From positions 14,136,854 to 14,200,853 of the forward strand of contig CP093830.1 of NCBI GenBank assembly GCA_033063855.1: DNA of 64,000 nucleotides. Reading direction: 5' to 3'. The stretch comes from Smittia aterrima (lineage: Eukaryota; Arthropoda; Insecta; Diptera; Chironomidae). Below, piece after piece: positions 13,501-25,645 of this stretch. The notes under the pieces are model-generated. The model saw only the letters and a list, made by a program, of their open reading frames with translations. It ran no database searches and had not been told where the DNA came from. Each line of letters opens with the position of its first letter. Positions within the stretch are counted from its first letter, which is position 1. The position numbers were made by a program, and so were the translations under genes.

Positions 13501-13900
13501 TTACACTGTTCCAATTCGCAGAGATTTTTTTCCTTTACTTCTGGGTTTCATCATCTGGTGTGTGATGAGTTTTTGATTTCTGACGGCAAAACTAAACGAG
13601 AAACACCGAAGAATCAGTTAAGGAAAAGTCCCCAGACGTGCGAGAGTGAAAATCACATCGACGGGAGAAGAAAGAAAGAAAAAAAAGTTTAAGCAAAAGA
13701 CAGGCACCGAGAGTCGTAAAAAGCCAAAGGAGCGATAAAATCTATCATAAAAAAGAAATAAACAAATAATAAAATAATCGTAAAATTCAATGTTCAACAA
13801 CTTCATTGCTTCTCTCGGAGTGGCTGAGATAACAAAACGATTGATTGTGTGTAATATCAATTAGGTTGAAAGTGTTAAATGATTTTTAATGTCATAATAA
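10513..13900. other. Non-coding stretch, no gene seen
   Basis: Only chance frames are present. The longest, on the minus strand at 12556-12966, has no recognisable content. GAGA-type repeats and Hox-like AT motifs occur, but nothing can be assigned. It would hold the upstream regulatory region if the leader exon ending at 14260 is real. Confidence 0.4.
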
Positions 13901-13929
13901 ATTAGAATTAATCAGCTCTGAGTTTAATT

Positions 13930-14260
13930 TGTTGTCTAAGCTGATCATCATCGTCGTTGTCGTGAAGTGTTTAGTTGAAGTGATAAGCGCAAAAAATTAG
14001 TCATTAAAGTGCAATCAGAAATTTAAAAGTTTCCAGCGCGATAATTGAGAGCGCAAAAATTTTTATTGAAAATAATCATTTCATGTGTCAAATATTTTGA
14101 GTGAAAAAATATTTCTGATAACCGCCAACGAAGTTTTCATCAACAAAGTTTCTAATCGGAATTTTGACGAAGCATCATCGACATCATCAAGTGCTCCCCG
14201 AACGATATGGCATAAAGCTAACCAAACCACGTACACGAAATTGCATCATTGAATATTAAT
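13930..14260 (+). other. Antp: Candidate non-coding first exon of Antp
   Basis: The segment has the A-rich, GTGAAGTG/AAGTGCAATC-type composition common in insect 5' leaders and ends at a strong donor, TTAAT|GTGAGTAAG, at 14261. It has no long frame and few ATGs. It lies upstream of two well-formed leader exons on the same strand. The transcription start is not defined: I found no convincing TATA box or initiator plus downstream element at correct spacing, so the left edge is arbitrary. It could instead be chance, or a first exon of another transcript. Confidence 0.3.
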
Positions 14261-17200
14261 GTGAGTAAGAGAGTCTCGTTGCAATTTCTGACTGACATGC
14301 GTTGTTGTTCCCGTTCGTCTTTAAATATTCAACCTCGTTCAAAATCAGGCAAATTTCTGATTTATTAAATTTTTAATGCGCTCTGTCGTAGCATAAATAT
14401 CAACCTCCTCGCTCTGTGCGCCCGACGAGCTTTCGGCGACAAACACATGCGCAAAAATAGAGCATGACCATCGTACCATCATAATTTTCAATTAAGTGAC
14501 AAATTTTACACAAATTTTTCACTCCTGACTAGAGTTAGCAACATGAGTTATGTTGTTTTGATAAAAGCAACAACTTTTCACTTTTGATCTCATCTCACTA
14601 AATAACAATTATTAGAATGAAATAGTGTTTGCGAGTCGGCATGTGAGGCTGCATATCATGATAACAAGCTTTAATTTGCTGGAAATATTTAATCGGAAAT
14701 CTTTCAAGATGTTTAAAGAGACCTCGTTGCATTAAATAATTTCCATTGCAATGTGAAATATGCAGAAGAAGTTTTATCCTCACCTAATCTCTTCTCCAAA
14801 TCGCATGTAGGAGAGTTTTCAATTGTAATGCAAACTTTTCCTGCTTTCAAATTCAATTCAAATGAAAAAGTGCTTTCATAAATCTCGAGTCTAAATCCAT
14901 GCGATTAAAGAAGATTCACCTAAAAATTTATCATCGGCTGAGCAGTTTGCTTTTCTTTTGTGCTTCACGAGGAACCGCAATTTGAATTAGAAAGGGTTTG
15001 ATACTTGAAAAACGCAGCCTTAAACATTGTAATTTGGTTTTGAAAAGCATTTAATTTTTTGCCGTCGTTGTTTTATTGCCACTTTTGCCTTAAACTTAAA
15101 CAGAGAAAAGACCAGAGAAGAGAGAAACAAATGGGGAGCCGAGCAATAAACTAATGATGTGCTTGTTTTATTGATTTCCATGCTTCGTTCGCAGTCTATC
15201 TATTTACTCGGAAATCACACAAATAACTTAATCATATTTCAGTCTTTATAGCTAAGCAAGTCAATTTATGCAGACAATTTATGGTTACATAAGTCTACGT
15301 CCTTGAAAATTTCTTTTCATCGCCCAACATTAAACTTTATGTTTATTGCCGTTTTGCACTCGACAAAAGACTTGTAACATTCCCGTTTTCCTTTTTTGTT
15401 TCGTTATGTCATTATCCTTGAGGTGAGGGTGGAAGAAAAAGTCATAAAAGAATCCTGATTCATGCAATTTTCACCTGCTAGATTTTATTAGCCATTAAAA
15501 GTCGCACTAAGCGGAAGTATTTTGTAACTTAATTGTTTTATGACTGAGAAGGTTTTTACGACGACGAGACAGAGAAATAAAAACTTCTCGGACTTGGAAC
15601 TATCAAACTTTTTTAATTAGATTGTCGATCTTTTTATTCTAAGAGAAATGCGTTTCAGACGAAAATTATTTTAGCGCTTAAGCCGCAATAAATTATTTTT
15701 AATAGACACGGAGAATAAATTTCTCTAACACGCTCTACGTGAGCGAATTTGCCATCGGCTTAATTAACGAAACTTTTTTATTTCGTGCTTTAATTAAATT
15801 TGATGAAATCATTTTAGAATTGTTAGCTTAGCTTGAAGTTCGGAATTTTCTCTTTCGGAACTGAATTGTTTCCGTTTGCATAATTCTCTAAACTTAGAAC
15901 TTTTGGAATAAGCTGAAACTAAAATGTTTCTTCAAGTTGGAAATAATTCAAAAGTCAAATAGTTTACGATTCTTCTTTCATTCGCAAACAATCTCTTTGA
16001 CTTTTAACACTATTTAAGTCTCCAAATACGCAAGCTCAAAGAGTCAAACTCGATAAATAACAACACTAACGAGATGCAAGACATTTTCATCAATTGAAGT
16101 TAAGCATTCGATAAATGCGAATAATGAAATTGTATTCGTTGCTTTGTTGTTCACACTTTTTTATCAGTTTTCCATTGATATGCAATTCGATTTTCAATTG
16201 TATGCTAAATTTATTTTATGGTAATAAGCCAGAAGAGTAAACATAAATCATTTTAGCGAGTCTCCTTTCCTCTCTTATTTTTTGCGCCGACGATGTAGTC
16301 ACATGCGAGATATTTCATGTATTTCCCTCGAGATCATTATCTTCGAGCAAGCCGAGCGCAATCAGAAACATATCACACTTTTTTATTATTGTACGTTTCA
16401 CTCTCTGTTTTACTGTAAACATAAGCGAAAAAGAGTTGAAGCATTTCACGAATGCAATTTCATGCATTTTTATTGCATAATGATTTGTCCTCATAAACAT
16501 TCTGTTCAACAAATATCCCACTTTGCATAATTTAAAAGCTTTCGTTGTTGTAATAAAGCAGTTCGTGTCGCTTAGTCGATCACAAATTACACGCGTCGAA
16601 ACATAATAAAGTGATTAAGCTGTTTCAGTGCAACCATCGACGATTGATAGAACACATCACGTTCGCTATTTACGATCTAAAGTCATTGATGCATAACAAA
16701 TGTTAGGGACAAATATTTTAATTTCCTCAAACACTTCTTTTGGACATATGGGACTCTCGTGATTAACATTTTTAATTTGAATTCTTCTTAAAATGGTCTC
16801 AGACCACACGCCGATTTCACGAAATGACTTTGTCACGTTATTCTTAATTACATTTCCTTATCTAAATCAGCAAAGAAATTTTGTCATAAGAAGGCGCTTT
16901 CGGATATTTCATTCACATTCTTAAGTGAATAAATTTCTTTCCCGTTTACGACTTCATCAACACTCGCCCCGGTTAATTTCCAAGTTCGAGAGTTTAAAAA
17001 GAACAATCATACATAATTTCCACTTCCTCCGTAATCGACTTGTGTTCTGCTTTGGCCTTTTTTTTGTATTTCATGTTTTGCTTCTTCTCCTCCACGGCCT
17101 CGACAAGGCATTTTATCAATATAAACACACTCAAGCTATGCACGAGAGTCGTTGGGAGAAGGGAGAAGTGTGTGCCCAAGAATATAAAAATACTTCCATC

Positions 17201-20200
17201 CACTTCTGTATATCAAATACAAACAATCTAAGCGTATGATATCGCGTGTTTTTAAACCGCCAGCTGTTTTTTGTAGAATGTTTCAATAAGCCCTACGAAA
17301 CTTCATACATAAAAGCGACGACTGAAAACGAAAAGTGAATGAGGAAATTTATGCGGAAAAGGAGAGTTTAGTTTGTAGAAAAAGGGATTGCCTGATCTAC
17401 ATTGGAAAAATATAATTTATGGTTTGGATGTTCGAGTTCACCGGGGAAAGTTATCATTAACCCCGAAAGCAAATTAGGCGAGAAAAACGTTCGTTCTTTG
17501 TCGACTCGACGAGATCCCTTCCATTTTGCCTGCTGTGCTCTTTAAAATGGGGTTGGATGGCGATAGATTCACAATATGGTAACAATAGACTCTTTTGTCC
17601 TGTGCAACCACCATCATGGATGAGAAAAGATGAAGGAGAACGAGAGATATTATTTCTTTATGATTAAATTCTTGGCGATTTCATGAGTCAACTATTTTCT
17701 GAAAAAAAAATATATAATTTCTCTCGCCTACTAAACTCGAAAAACATTTGTCGCCAGTTTAAATGAAAAAAAAAATATTTCAAACACGAAATATTGAAAA
17801 GCAAAATAACCTAATGAGGCTTTTGATGAAAGAAGTTTTATTCCAAAGTTATCAATTGATATTCCAGTTGGGCATGAGAAACCTAACAACAACAAAAATA
17901 AATATTCGAATCACCCTGAATACTGATTAATCTGCTGGCGCTTGAACATTCCTCTTATGTGTAATCAGTTTTGAAGAGACAACAACAAATGAATGTTGAA
18001 CTCGCTTAATTCGTTATGATTACTCAATACACGAAATTCAATAAACGAGTTGGAGCCGCGGGTCAGAGCTTGTAATCGGTGGAGAAGTGGCAGTTGTGCT
18101 TGTTGTCTCGCGACTGCCAAATGAATTATTGCATGAAATTAAAAATGTACTTGCGTTGTCTAAGCGGGAAGAGGCAAGGAGAAGTCGAGCAAGAGAGAGA
18201 GAGATTTAAATTGAAAAGAAAAAGTAATTAAAACGCTTTCAGTGGTTGGAAGTATAAAATACACAAAATAAATTTAATTTTTAATTGATGCAATCTTAAT
18301 TATTTATCTGCTCTCTTCGATTTCACTCACTGACCATCCTGAGAGCGTTTCGCAATAAATATTTTCAATTTTCTTTCGCTTGTTTCATTCACTTTGCGCA
18401 ATAACATTGTCAGTTAGTCGAGCGGCCGCTACAAGCTTCGTTCGATTTCTTCTCGCGACTGCAGCATAACCATCGCATAAGAGAGCGACGATTCCAAATT
18501 GTCTTTAGTAAAATAATTAAGATGTTCGAGGGCAGTCTCGATAACATTTTATTATGACTTTCTGCTGATGCGAGGTAATGAATAAAAAAGAAAATAATTA
18601 TTTTCTCGTATCAATTGAACTTTTGGATCGCGAAATATTTGTGAAGTTTATTAAGCCTCGGCTTTCAAAGCGATTTTATTTGATCGCTTGGCTTTTCCCC
18701 CGGAAAAGTGTCCAAATATTTCATTGCATTATCCCACATTCGCTCCTTTTGTTCGGCCGCAAATCCTGCATGTGCGTTTGAGTTATACTTTTGTTTGTAT
18801 GTCGGTTCGCCTTTGTTTTTGTGCACTTTTCCCTCGACAGCGGGAAAATCGGGGTAGCTAGTTGAAAAGTATAAATTTCATGTGGATTTGTGTGCAATGT
18901 CCTGAACTACATAGAACTCACAACCACACACAAAATGGAAATATTTCATTCTCTCCTTTATGTAATGAATGGTGTGCCAGAAGCACAGAGCGAAATATTA
19001 AACTTTCGGATGCTTCGCAGGGTGATTCGGAGCTTGGATGGATTAATCAATAACGACACGAATTTTAAGAAAATAATTTATCGCGGAATAGAAATTAATT
19101 ATAATTTTTTTATAATTTATAAAATAATTAAATATTTTAAAATGCTACTTAATGTGACAAACTCTTCAAATCTTTCCCCATTTTTTTTTTGTTAAACTTC
19201 TCTTTGTTAATATCAAGGAGTTTAATGAAATTCCTCGTGGCAGAAGTGTAAGTGATTCAATCGTCGAGCTGCCGGTGCATAAATCGAAGCTTTTCTCTCT
19301 TCGTTCACTCGTGAAATTCGAAAAGTTTGATTTATAACTTATTTTGCTTTATACAACTCTTCTCTCCTTTAAATTGAGACATACTTTGAACGATAAAATG
19401 AAAACGTTTTCGAGTCTGAAAAAAATGTAAAAGAGCGAAACGTTGTAGTTTGATATCACAGAAGAGGATTGGAGGAAAAATGTTCCGAACAACAGACGAA
19501 ATTTTAATCCGCGGTACAAGTTGAAAAATAAAAAAAAAATGAGAAATGTTTAATATGAAAAACCAACAACAGACAGAGTCGAGTAAAATGAAAGAAAGAA
19601 AGGCAAAAATCGTTTTATATTCGGAATGCTTGGGAGGAATACGGAGCAGAGAGCTCTAAGTAAATAGAGAAATGTACATAAATTATTGATTTATGGTGAG
19701 CAGAATAAATTTCCCGCCGCTAACTGTGTTAGTGATTCATGTGCGACGACGACTGCTTATGTACGGGATTTTAACTGAAATAAATTGCAAATTGGGTGTT
19801 AAAGATTCATATTTCAATATAGACGAGTGAGTTGTGCAACGTTGCCAAAGTTGCAAATCGTTTCTTTCCATGTGTTGTACAGAAATGGATGACGCAACGA
19901 CATTTTCCCTTCATATCAGCCCAAACAACTAATAAATTAGGAAACTGTGCTCCTGTCGAAATAAATAACTTACACTCGGTGCACATCTAAGCTTTGTCCT
20001 TTTGATATTTCTCCTAACTTTGCTAACATGAATCACCTTGCACTGAATTCAATAAAAATCTGACGTGAAAATGAGTCAAAACTATCTTTCGATCGCTTTA
20101 GTGGGAAACACAAAAATATCATAAATCAAACTCGCTCAAAAATAAAAAGAGATTCAAAGCCATTTCCACCGACATGTTGTTTTCGTTCTTCTTCATCACA

Positions 20201-23200
20201 AAAATCTTTCGCTTTTTTATCTTTTTAATAGGTTTAACAATTTTTTTTTCTTCTCAGAAATAAAAGTCTTTTTGGTCAGTTGTTCTTTTAAATTTCACGT
20301 CCCAGTCAAGCGAGAATTGCTTTCTACATTGTATTCTTAGAATCAACAGAAGATCAAGGAAAGCTGTTCCATTGGTTGCCGAAATAATGAAAACAATTTT
20401 CTATTTGAAGCGTTGAATGAGAAATCTTGCTGAGAACTTCTCATTTTAACAGCAGTCAATGGTTTGACTTCTATTTCATGCGGAATCAAAAAGTCGTTCA
20501 GAATCGACATCAATCGAACAGCGGTAGCTTTGCTTTCCACGTGAGCTTCCACATGTTGTAGTGCCGCTCGACCCAGGAGGGATCAGGAAAACTTCTGAAC
20601 TTCGATGAAAGTTCATTCGCGATTTATCGATTCGTCTTCAATTGCAGTTACGTAACTTTCGGATAACGTCCCGCGATGGGCAAATATTTTTTTCCTCTCT
20701 CACTCAGCATGAAGATCTCGATTAAATTTAATCAGGAAAATTAAGATGAGTTTGTTGAACTCTTACGCACGCCTATTGCTATTCTTAGATTAAAGACGAC
20801 ATCCTTTAAGTCATTTGTCGCTTCGTCGAAATGAAGATCTCTCACTCTGTCTTCGAAATAAAGATTTTACAAATGTTTTCGCTTTTTCGCTTGCGTGACT
20901 TCAATTTTCAAAATCAAAGAAACCATGAAACTCACGATGAAGCCTAACGAGAAATGCAGAGCACGCAATCTGAGCTGAGAAACAAATGCGATAAGAAGAA
21001 GTTTGGAGAAGGATTCTTGTTCCCTTAACAGCCTTTTTATTCTTAATTAATGCAAAGAGAAAGACTTTAGCCGCAAAGAGAAACGCGATGACAAAATTTT
21101 AATTTTTTAATTAACACATAAGCAAACATGATTATAAGTTTAAACATTATTTTAATTATTTCGCGAGAGGATTTCAGGTGACAGGCTCGAGATAAAGTTT
21201 TTTTGTTCGCTTTGTTTAGTTCTTGCAGGTGCCAAAAGAAGTCATTTGAATATCAAATGAAGTATCGACATAAAGTTGCATTGAAATATGTGAGAAGCGA
21301 CCAGTGGAAGTTGTAGGAAAGCCACAACAAACCGTAAAAGTGTCATTAACGATATTTTATTATCATCAATGAGCGCTCACGCTTTGAATCGATTTTTGTT
21401 TCGTTATGTTCCCATCAAACCAGTGGCGCGATCGTTCTGTCCACCGACGGACATTCGAGAATAAAATTTACGACAAAATCGTTTCGTTCTCCATTTTCTT
21501 CGCTTTTTTTGTGATGATGAGAACTCAATAATCGTTGGGAATGGATCATAGAACGCGCTCAATTGACCTTGTCCGATGAACCAGATTTTTTAATGGGCAA
21601 TAAATTCCGATGCTGTTTATTCAATGGCATAATTGAGACTGAATGACTCTATTGGACTTGGCTGTGTACTGTGAAAGATTTTTTTTAGGGAGTCAAACTC
21701 ATTATTTATTGCCATTCGATCCAAAATTCGAGCTGCGAAGAAGAAATTGCAGTTTCGTGCATGTAGGCGCTTAAAACGCTGAAGCGGACAGAAAATTAAA
21801 TTATTATTTTAATCGCTTTCTCACCTGAATGAATCGTTCGATGGGAATCAAGTGTGAATGTTTAATTTGAATATTTGATTTAGCGCCAAATCGTTTTAAA
21901 ATTGTGCATCAGAGATTGCTTTAAAATTCTCGACACACGCGCGACCGAAATCTTCTTCGCTAAGGTTTTTCCACACCAACTTGAGTTTCTCTTTGACATT
22001 CTCCCAAAAAGAAACGACAACGACAAGGAAACATTTACATGCAATTGAATAAAACATAAATTGTGTTTGTCGCGAGCGTCGTCGTCGGCAGATTCATTCG
22101 ACCAGTTCACACAGTAAACAATAATTTTACGAGTTAAAGCGAAACTAATAATGACCATAAAAGTGATTTAAACATCATAAAGCAGGTTAACGCTCAACGA
22201 ATTCTTATCAAGTGAAGCCTTCTCTCTACACTTTGTTTCGGCGCGAAGCGTATTAGGAAGTCGAGAAGATATGGAGTGGTCTCATTATGCGACGTAAGCC
22301 ATAAAATACCTATTCCTCCAGCTAAGAAGGAAATGATTCATTTACTTGAAATCAGTTTCTAGCCGTGAAAACTGAATTCGATTCAACTGGGTGATTGCGA
22401 TTACACCAAACTTGTGCAAACAGCCACCGAAAGCAGTGAAACAATACAAAATGTTTATCGCGACTCTTTCTTCTTTCGTTTGCATCTTGCGATCAAATAA
22501 AGTAAAATAAAACAATCTTGTAGAATTGAATGCGACGTCAATTGTGTCCGCAATGTAAAAAGCGGGAAGCCTTACTTCATAATGCAATGAGGGAAGGACA
22601 GAGAGGGGCAATTCACACTTGCAGAATTAAATAGAGCAGCATTTAATTGATCGATTTGATCGCAAGCATAAAATCTCGCTCGGCACTCTTTTTTTTGGAA
22701 AAAGCTTCATTGTTTTCCAAAAGCTGTTATTCATAACAATTTTGGTTCTCAAAATCAATAAAGATTCTTATCGTCGGCATGGAAGTATATAATGCACTAT
22801 TGTTCCCACAAAATGTGCTCTTGAATGTCGGAAAGTAAGAGAATCGCTCGATAGGCGAGCAGCAGTTATGGAATTTAAAGTTTGCATAAACAATGGAATC
22901 GAAAAAGTCATTCTTTGAGTGCTTTAAAGAGTGTTAACTAATAACCGACAAGGGATTCTTATTCCCGCTATTGTTTTCGATTGTTCTTTCAAGTAGCAGG
23001 AGATCAGTTTTCATATGAGCTGATTAAGCATAACTTTACTTTTCGAAAGGATTATAATAATCGTGAGAAATCTTTATGAAAAATCATTGTTATGAGCGTT
23101 AAATTAAAAAAATAGGTGATTTGACTAGAATCGTCACGAGATGTCGCTTTCAACGAAAATCAGTGACGTTAAAAGCAGATGTGTGAAATAATTTGTACAA

Positions 23201-23816
23201 AATCACAACTGCCTTCGACGTTCACATTAGAATTGCTTTTGAAAAAAAAAACAGAATTTCTAAATAATAATTTTTTTCTGGTAATTTCAAGTTATGGACT
23301 TTTTGTACTTGCCGATTTTTCATTAAAAAAAAGTGGTTTGCACAATTTTACGGATTTGTAAAACTTGTGTTTTTTTGAAGACATTTTACACTTAACAACT
23401 CTGCTAAAATTTGAACAGAACTTCTTCTCGCTGTCAAGAGAGGTCGCAGTCGTCCTAGAAAATAGAAATATCTCGCCGCGAGATGTCTATGATTCATAGA
23501 AAAATTAAAATAGTTTTCATACTAAATATTTATTTTAATTTTTACATTAATTGATAGTTGCTTAACAAATTAGCGTACATGCTTTCTCGACGAAAGTCTA
23601 AATTTTCCGTAATACGATCTTAAAATTCAATTCTTGACTGCTCTACAGAAAAAGTTCGATACTGATTTTAAATAATTTCATAAAAATAAAAAGCAAACTT
23701 TTTGGCAGAAATGAAGTCACTTCTAACAGATTGAAACTGCTATATTACTCCTGAAATGCAGAACGTCCGTCAATTTTCATTTATTAAAAACATATTCCTC
23801 TTTTTCTTATTTCCAG
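14261..23816 (+). other. Probable long Antp intron, no gene seen
   Basis: If the leader exons are right, this is a 9.6-kb intron from GTGAGT at 14261 to CCAG at 23816. It has no convincing genes. A GC-richer patch near 20520-20680 keeps three minus-strand frames open at once, which is a composition effect rather than evidence for a gene. One CTCF-like 11-mer lies at 21420-21430. Confidence 0.35.
21420..21430 (+). promoter_or_regulatory. Possible insulator (CTCF-like) site, copy 1
   Basis: The 11-mer CCAGTGGCGCG contains the GTGGCGC core of the insect CTCF motif. The flanking bases fit poorly. An identical 11-mer lies at 29002-29012 on the same strand. Assignment is by motif core only. Confidence 0.2.
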
Positions 23817-23870
23817 ATGGATAACATTGAACTGCACATTTAAATGGATTATTAAATCTTGCTATTAAAG
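23817..23870 (+). other. Antp: Probable internal 5' leader exon of Antp (54 bp)
   Basis: A near-ideal acceptor (pyrimidine tract of about 20 bases ending in TTATTTCCAG) is followed 54 bp later by the donor TTAAAG|GTAAGC. The exon is not long-frame coding. It holds two tiny upstream ORFs, ATG at 23817 (8 codons then TAA) and ATG at 23844 (3 codons then TAA). Drosophila Antp has short non-coding internal leader exons with many upstream ATGs, so this fits the family. It lies about 24 kb before the coding start. That it belongs to Antp is inferred from strand, order and the absence of another gene. Confidence 0.55.
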
Positions 23871-25539
23871 GTAAGCGATCTCACGACTTTGTATTGGAAA
23901 ATTGCGACATTAAAACATTAACAATGTAGTTCGCGTTTTAATTGAGACATTTAAGAATGAATTAAATTTTCATGAAATCAGAACAAGAATGAGCGCACAA
24001 AGAAGAATAAAACACACGAAAACAATTATAGTCTCAATTCTGCGAAAACCAGTTTATCATCAGCGTGAGCAACATTTTTTTATTAAATGCGAACAGAAAT
24101 TCTTAAAGAAAAACCAAAAACACAATTTTGGCTCTAAACTTGGCTTTTGGCGAACCACATGTTAAACGAGTTTCATTGACTCTTCTTCCTTCTTGTCGAT
24201 ATCTTTCGAGATACGAGAACCGTTTTGAAAAATATTTGAACCATCTAGACTGCAATAAAGTTTTCCCTCTCGGAAAATCAATCTAGTACGTCGTGAAAAG
24301 TCGCTCTCATTTCCTCAGCGTGGAAATTCTCCTAAGGGAAAATAAAATTCCCCTCAAAAGCAAACAAGAAAAAAAATCATTCCAATAAGAGATCGAGACA
24401 AGATGGAACAAGCACACACAGCCGACGTTAAAAAGAAATAGAAAATGTTTTAGGGGAGAGGAACTTACGGCCATTATTCATTTTTGGAAGATTCTTCATC
24501 GATACTACATTTCATCGCAAGTTTATTCAAGATGACTTATGACTCTTTATTGCCGCACTCAAACCGAACATCAATCGAAATGAAATTTATAAAAATTAAA
24601 CGGCGAGAAATCATTGCTCGCGACTTCAAGTCATGTACCCGCACCAGCTAAAATTTATTGCGGGAAAAGACTCGAAAAGCGAGGCTCACATGAGAATTTA
24701 TGTTTTATTAAGTGTTGCCGTTGTAACTCACAAGAGGAATTTTTTATTGCTATTTTATTAAACACTTGAAGTGAAATTCTTGGTCGAGGAGGAATATTTA
24801 TGATTCGTTCGGTTTCTTCCTTTCCGTTTCATTTCGTCTCTGGCATAGGTCAGTGATGATTATGCGAGTTGATTGAGAGGGAAATCAACAGTTAACTTGC
24901 AATTATTTTAATCTGGAAGTCGTCTTTCAGCTTTAAACTTACTCAACTCACACTCGACTTTCGTTCAACTGTCAGACAATGTCGCATGACTTTTCTTCTA
25001 TTATTTTCTTATTTGACGCTGATTTATTTTCCCTCCTTCAAGAACACAAAAAGCATTAAGGGAAATTTCCTTCTGGCTTTCCACCGTCGTGTGTGTGTGA
25101 GTAAGTAAGCGCTTTGTTTTCATCCCTTGAAAAGTTTTTTTCTCGGGTTTTTATTCGGAGAATAAATCAATTTATTCATCATAAGTCGTACAGAGAGGAG
25201 AAAACCCTTCGTTCTCAAACTGCTTTGACTTTCATTTTCTTAAAACTCGGCAAGTGAAATGCAAAGAAAATCAGAAGCTGCGAGAGGAAAAAAAGAAAAA
25301 CAATGAATAAATAATTGAAGCTCGTCGTGTAATAATGGAAGATTATGGCTTTATGTGTGAAGAGAGCGATTTACCCACCACAAAGTCTACGAGACGAACA
25401 AAAAAATTATCATATTTATTGAAAATAAACAACGTAGAAAGAAGATTTCCCTACATCGACACTTTCTAAACAAATTTTCCTCTTCGCTCGCTTCTCCCCT
25501 CCCGCGTGTCACAAAATCTGCCGCTTAGCAAAGCTGGAG

Positions 25540-25645
25540 TGACAAGAACCCTCTCTCTCTCGAACGCATGATAATTAAAAAGACATCATCTTAGACCCAC
25601 CCGCCAGCTCACTCCCCCTTCTCAGCTTCTGCCGGAGGCCATAAA
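25540..25645. promoter_or_regulatory. Candidate Polycomb response-type cluster (GAGA and PHO motifs)
   Basis: A CTCTCTCTCTC run (GAGA-factor type) lies about 85 bp from GGCCATAAATC, which carries the GCCAT core of Pleiohomeotic sites. The interval is unusually C-rich for this window. Drosophila Antp introns are Polycomb targets carrying such motif pairs. Here the call rests on motif co-occurrence only. Confidence 0.2.

Noticed and set aside
20343..20600. Minus-strand frames near 20.4-20.6 kb that look protein-like
   Set aside because: All three phases are open over the GC-richer patch, which points to composition. No single frame has a start, splice partners or a family match.
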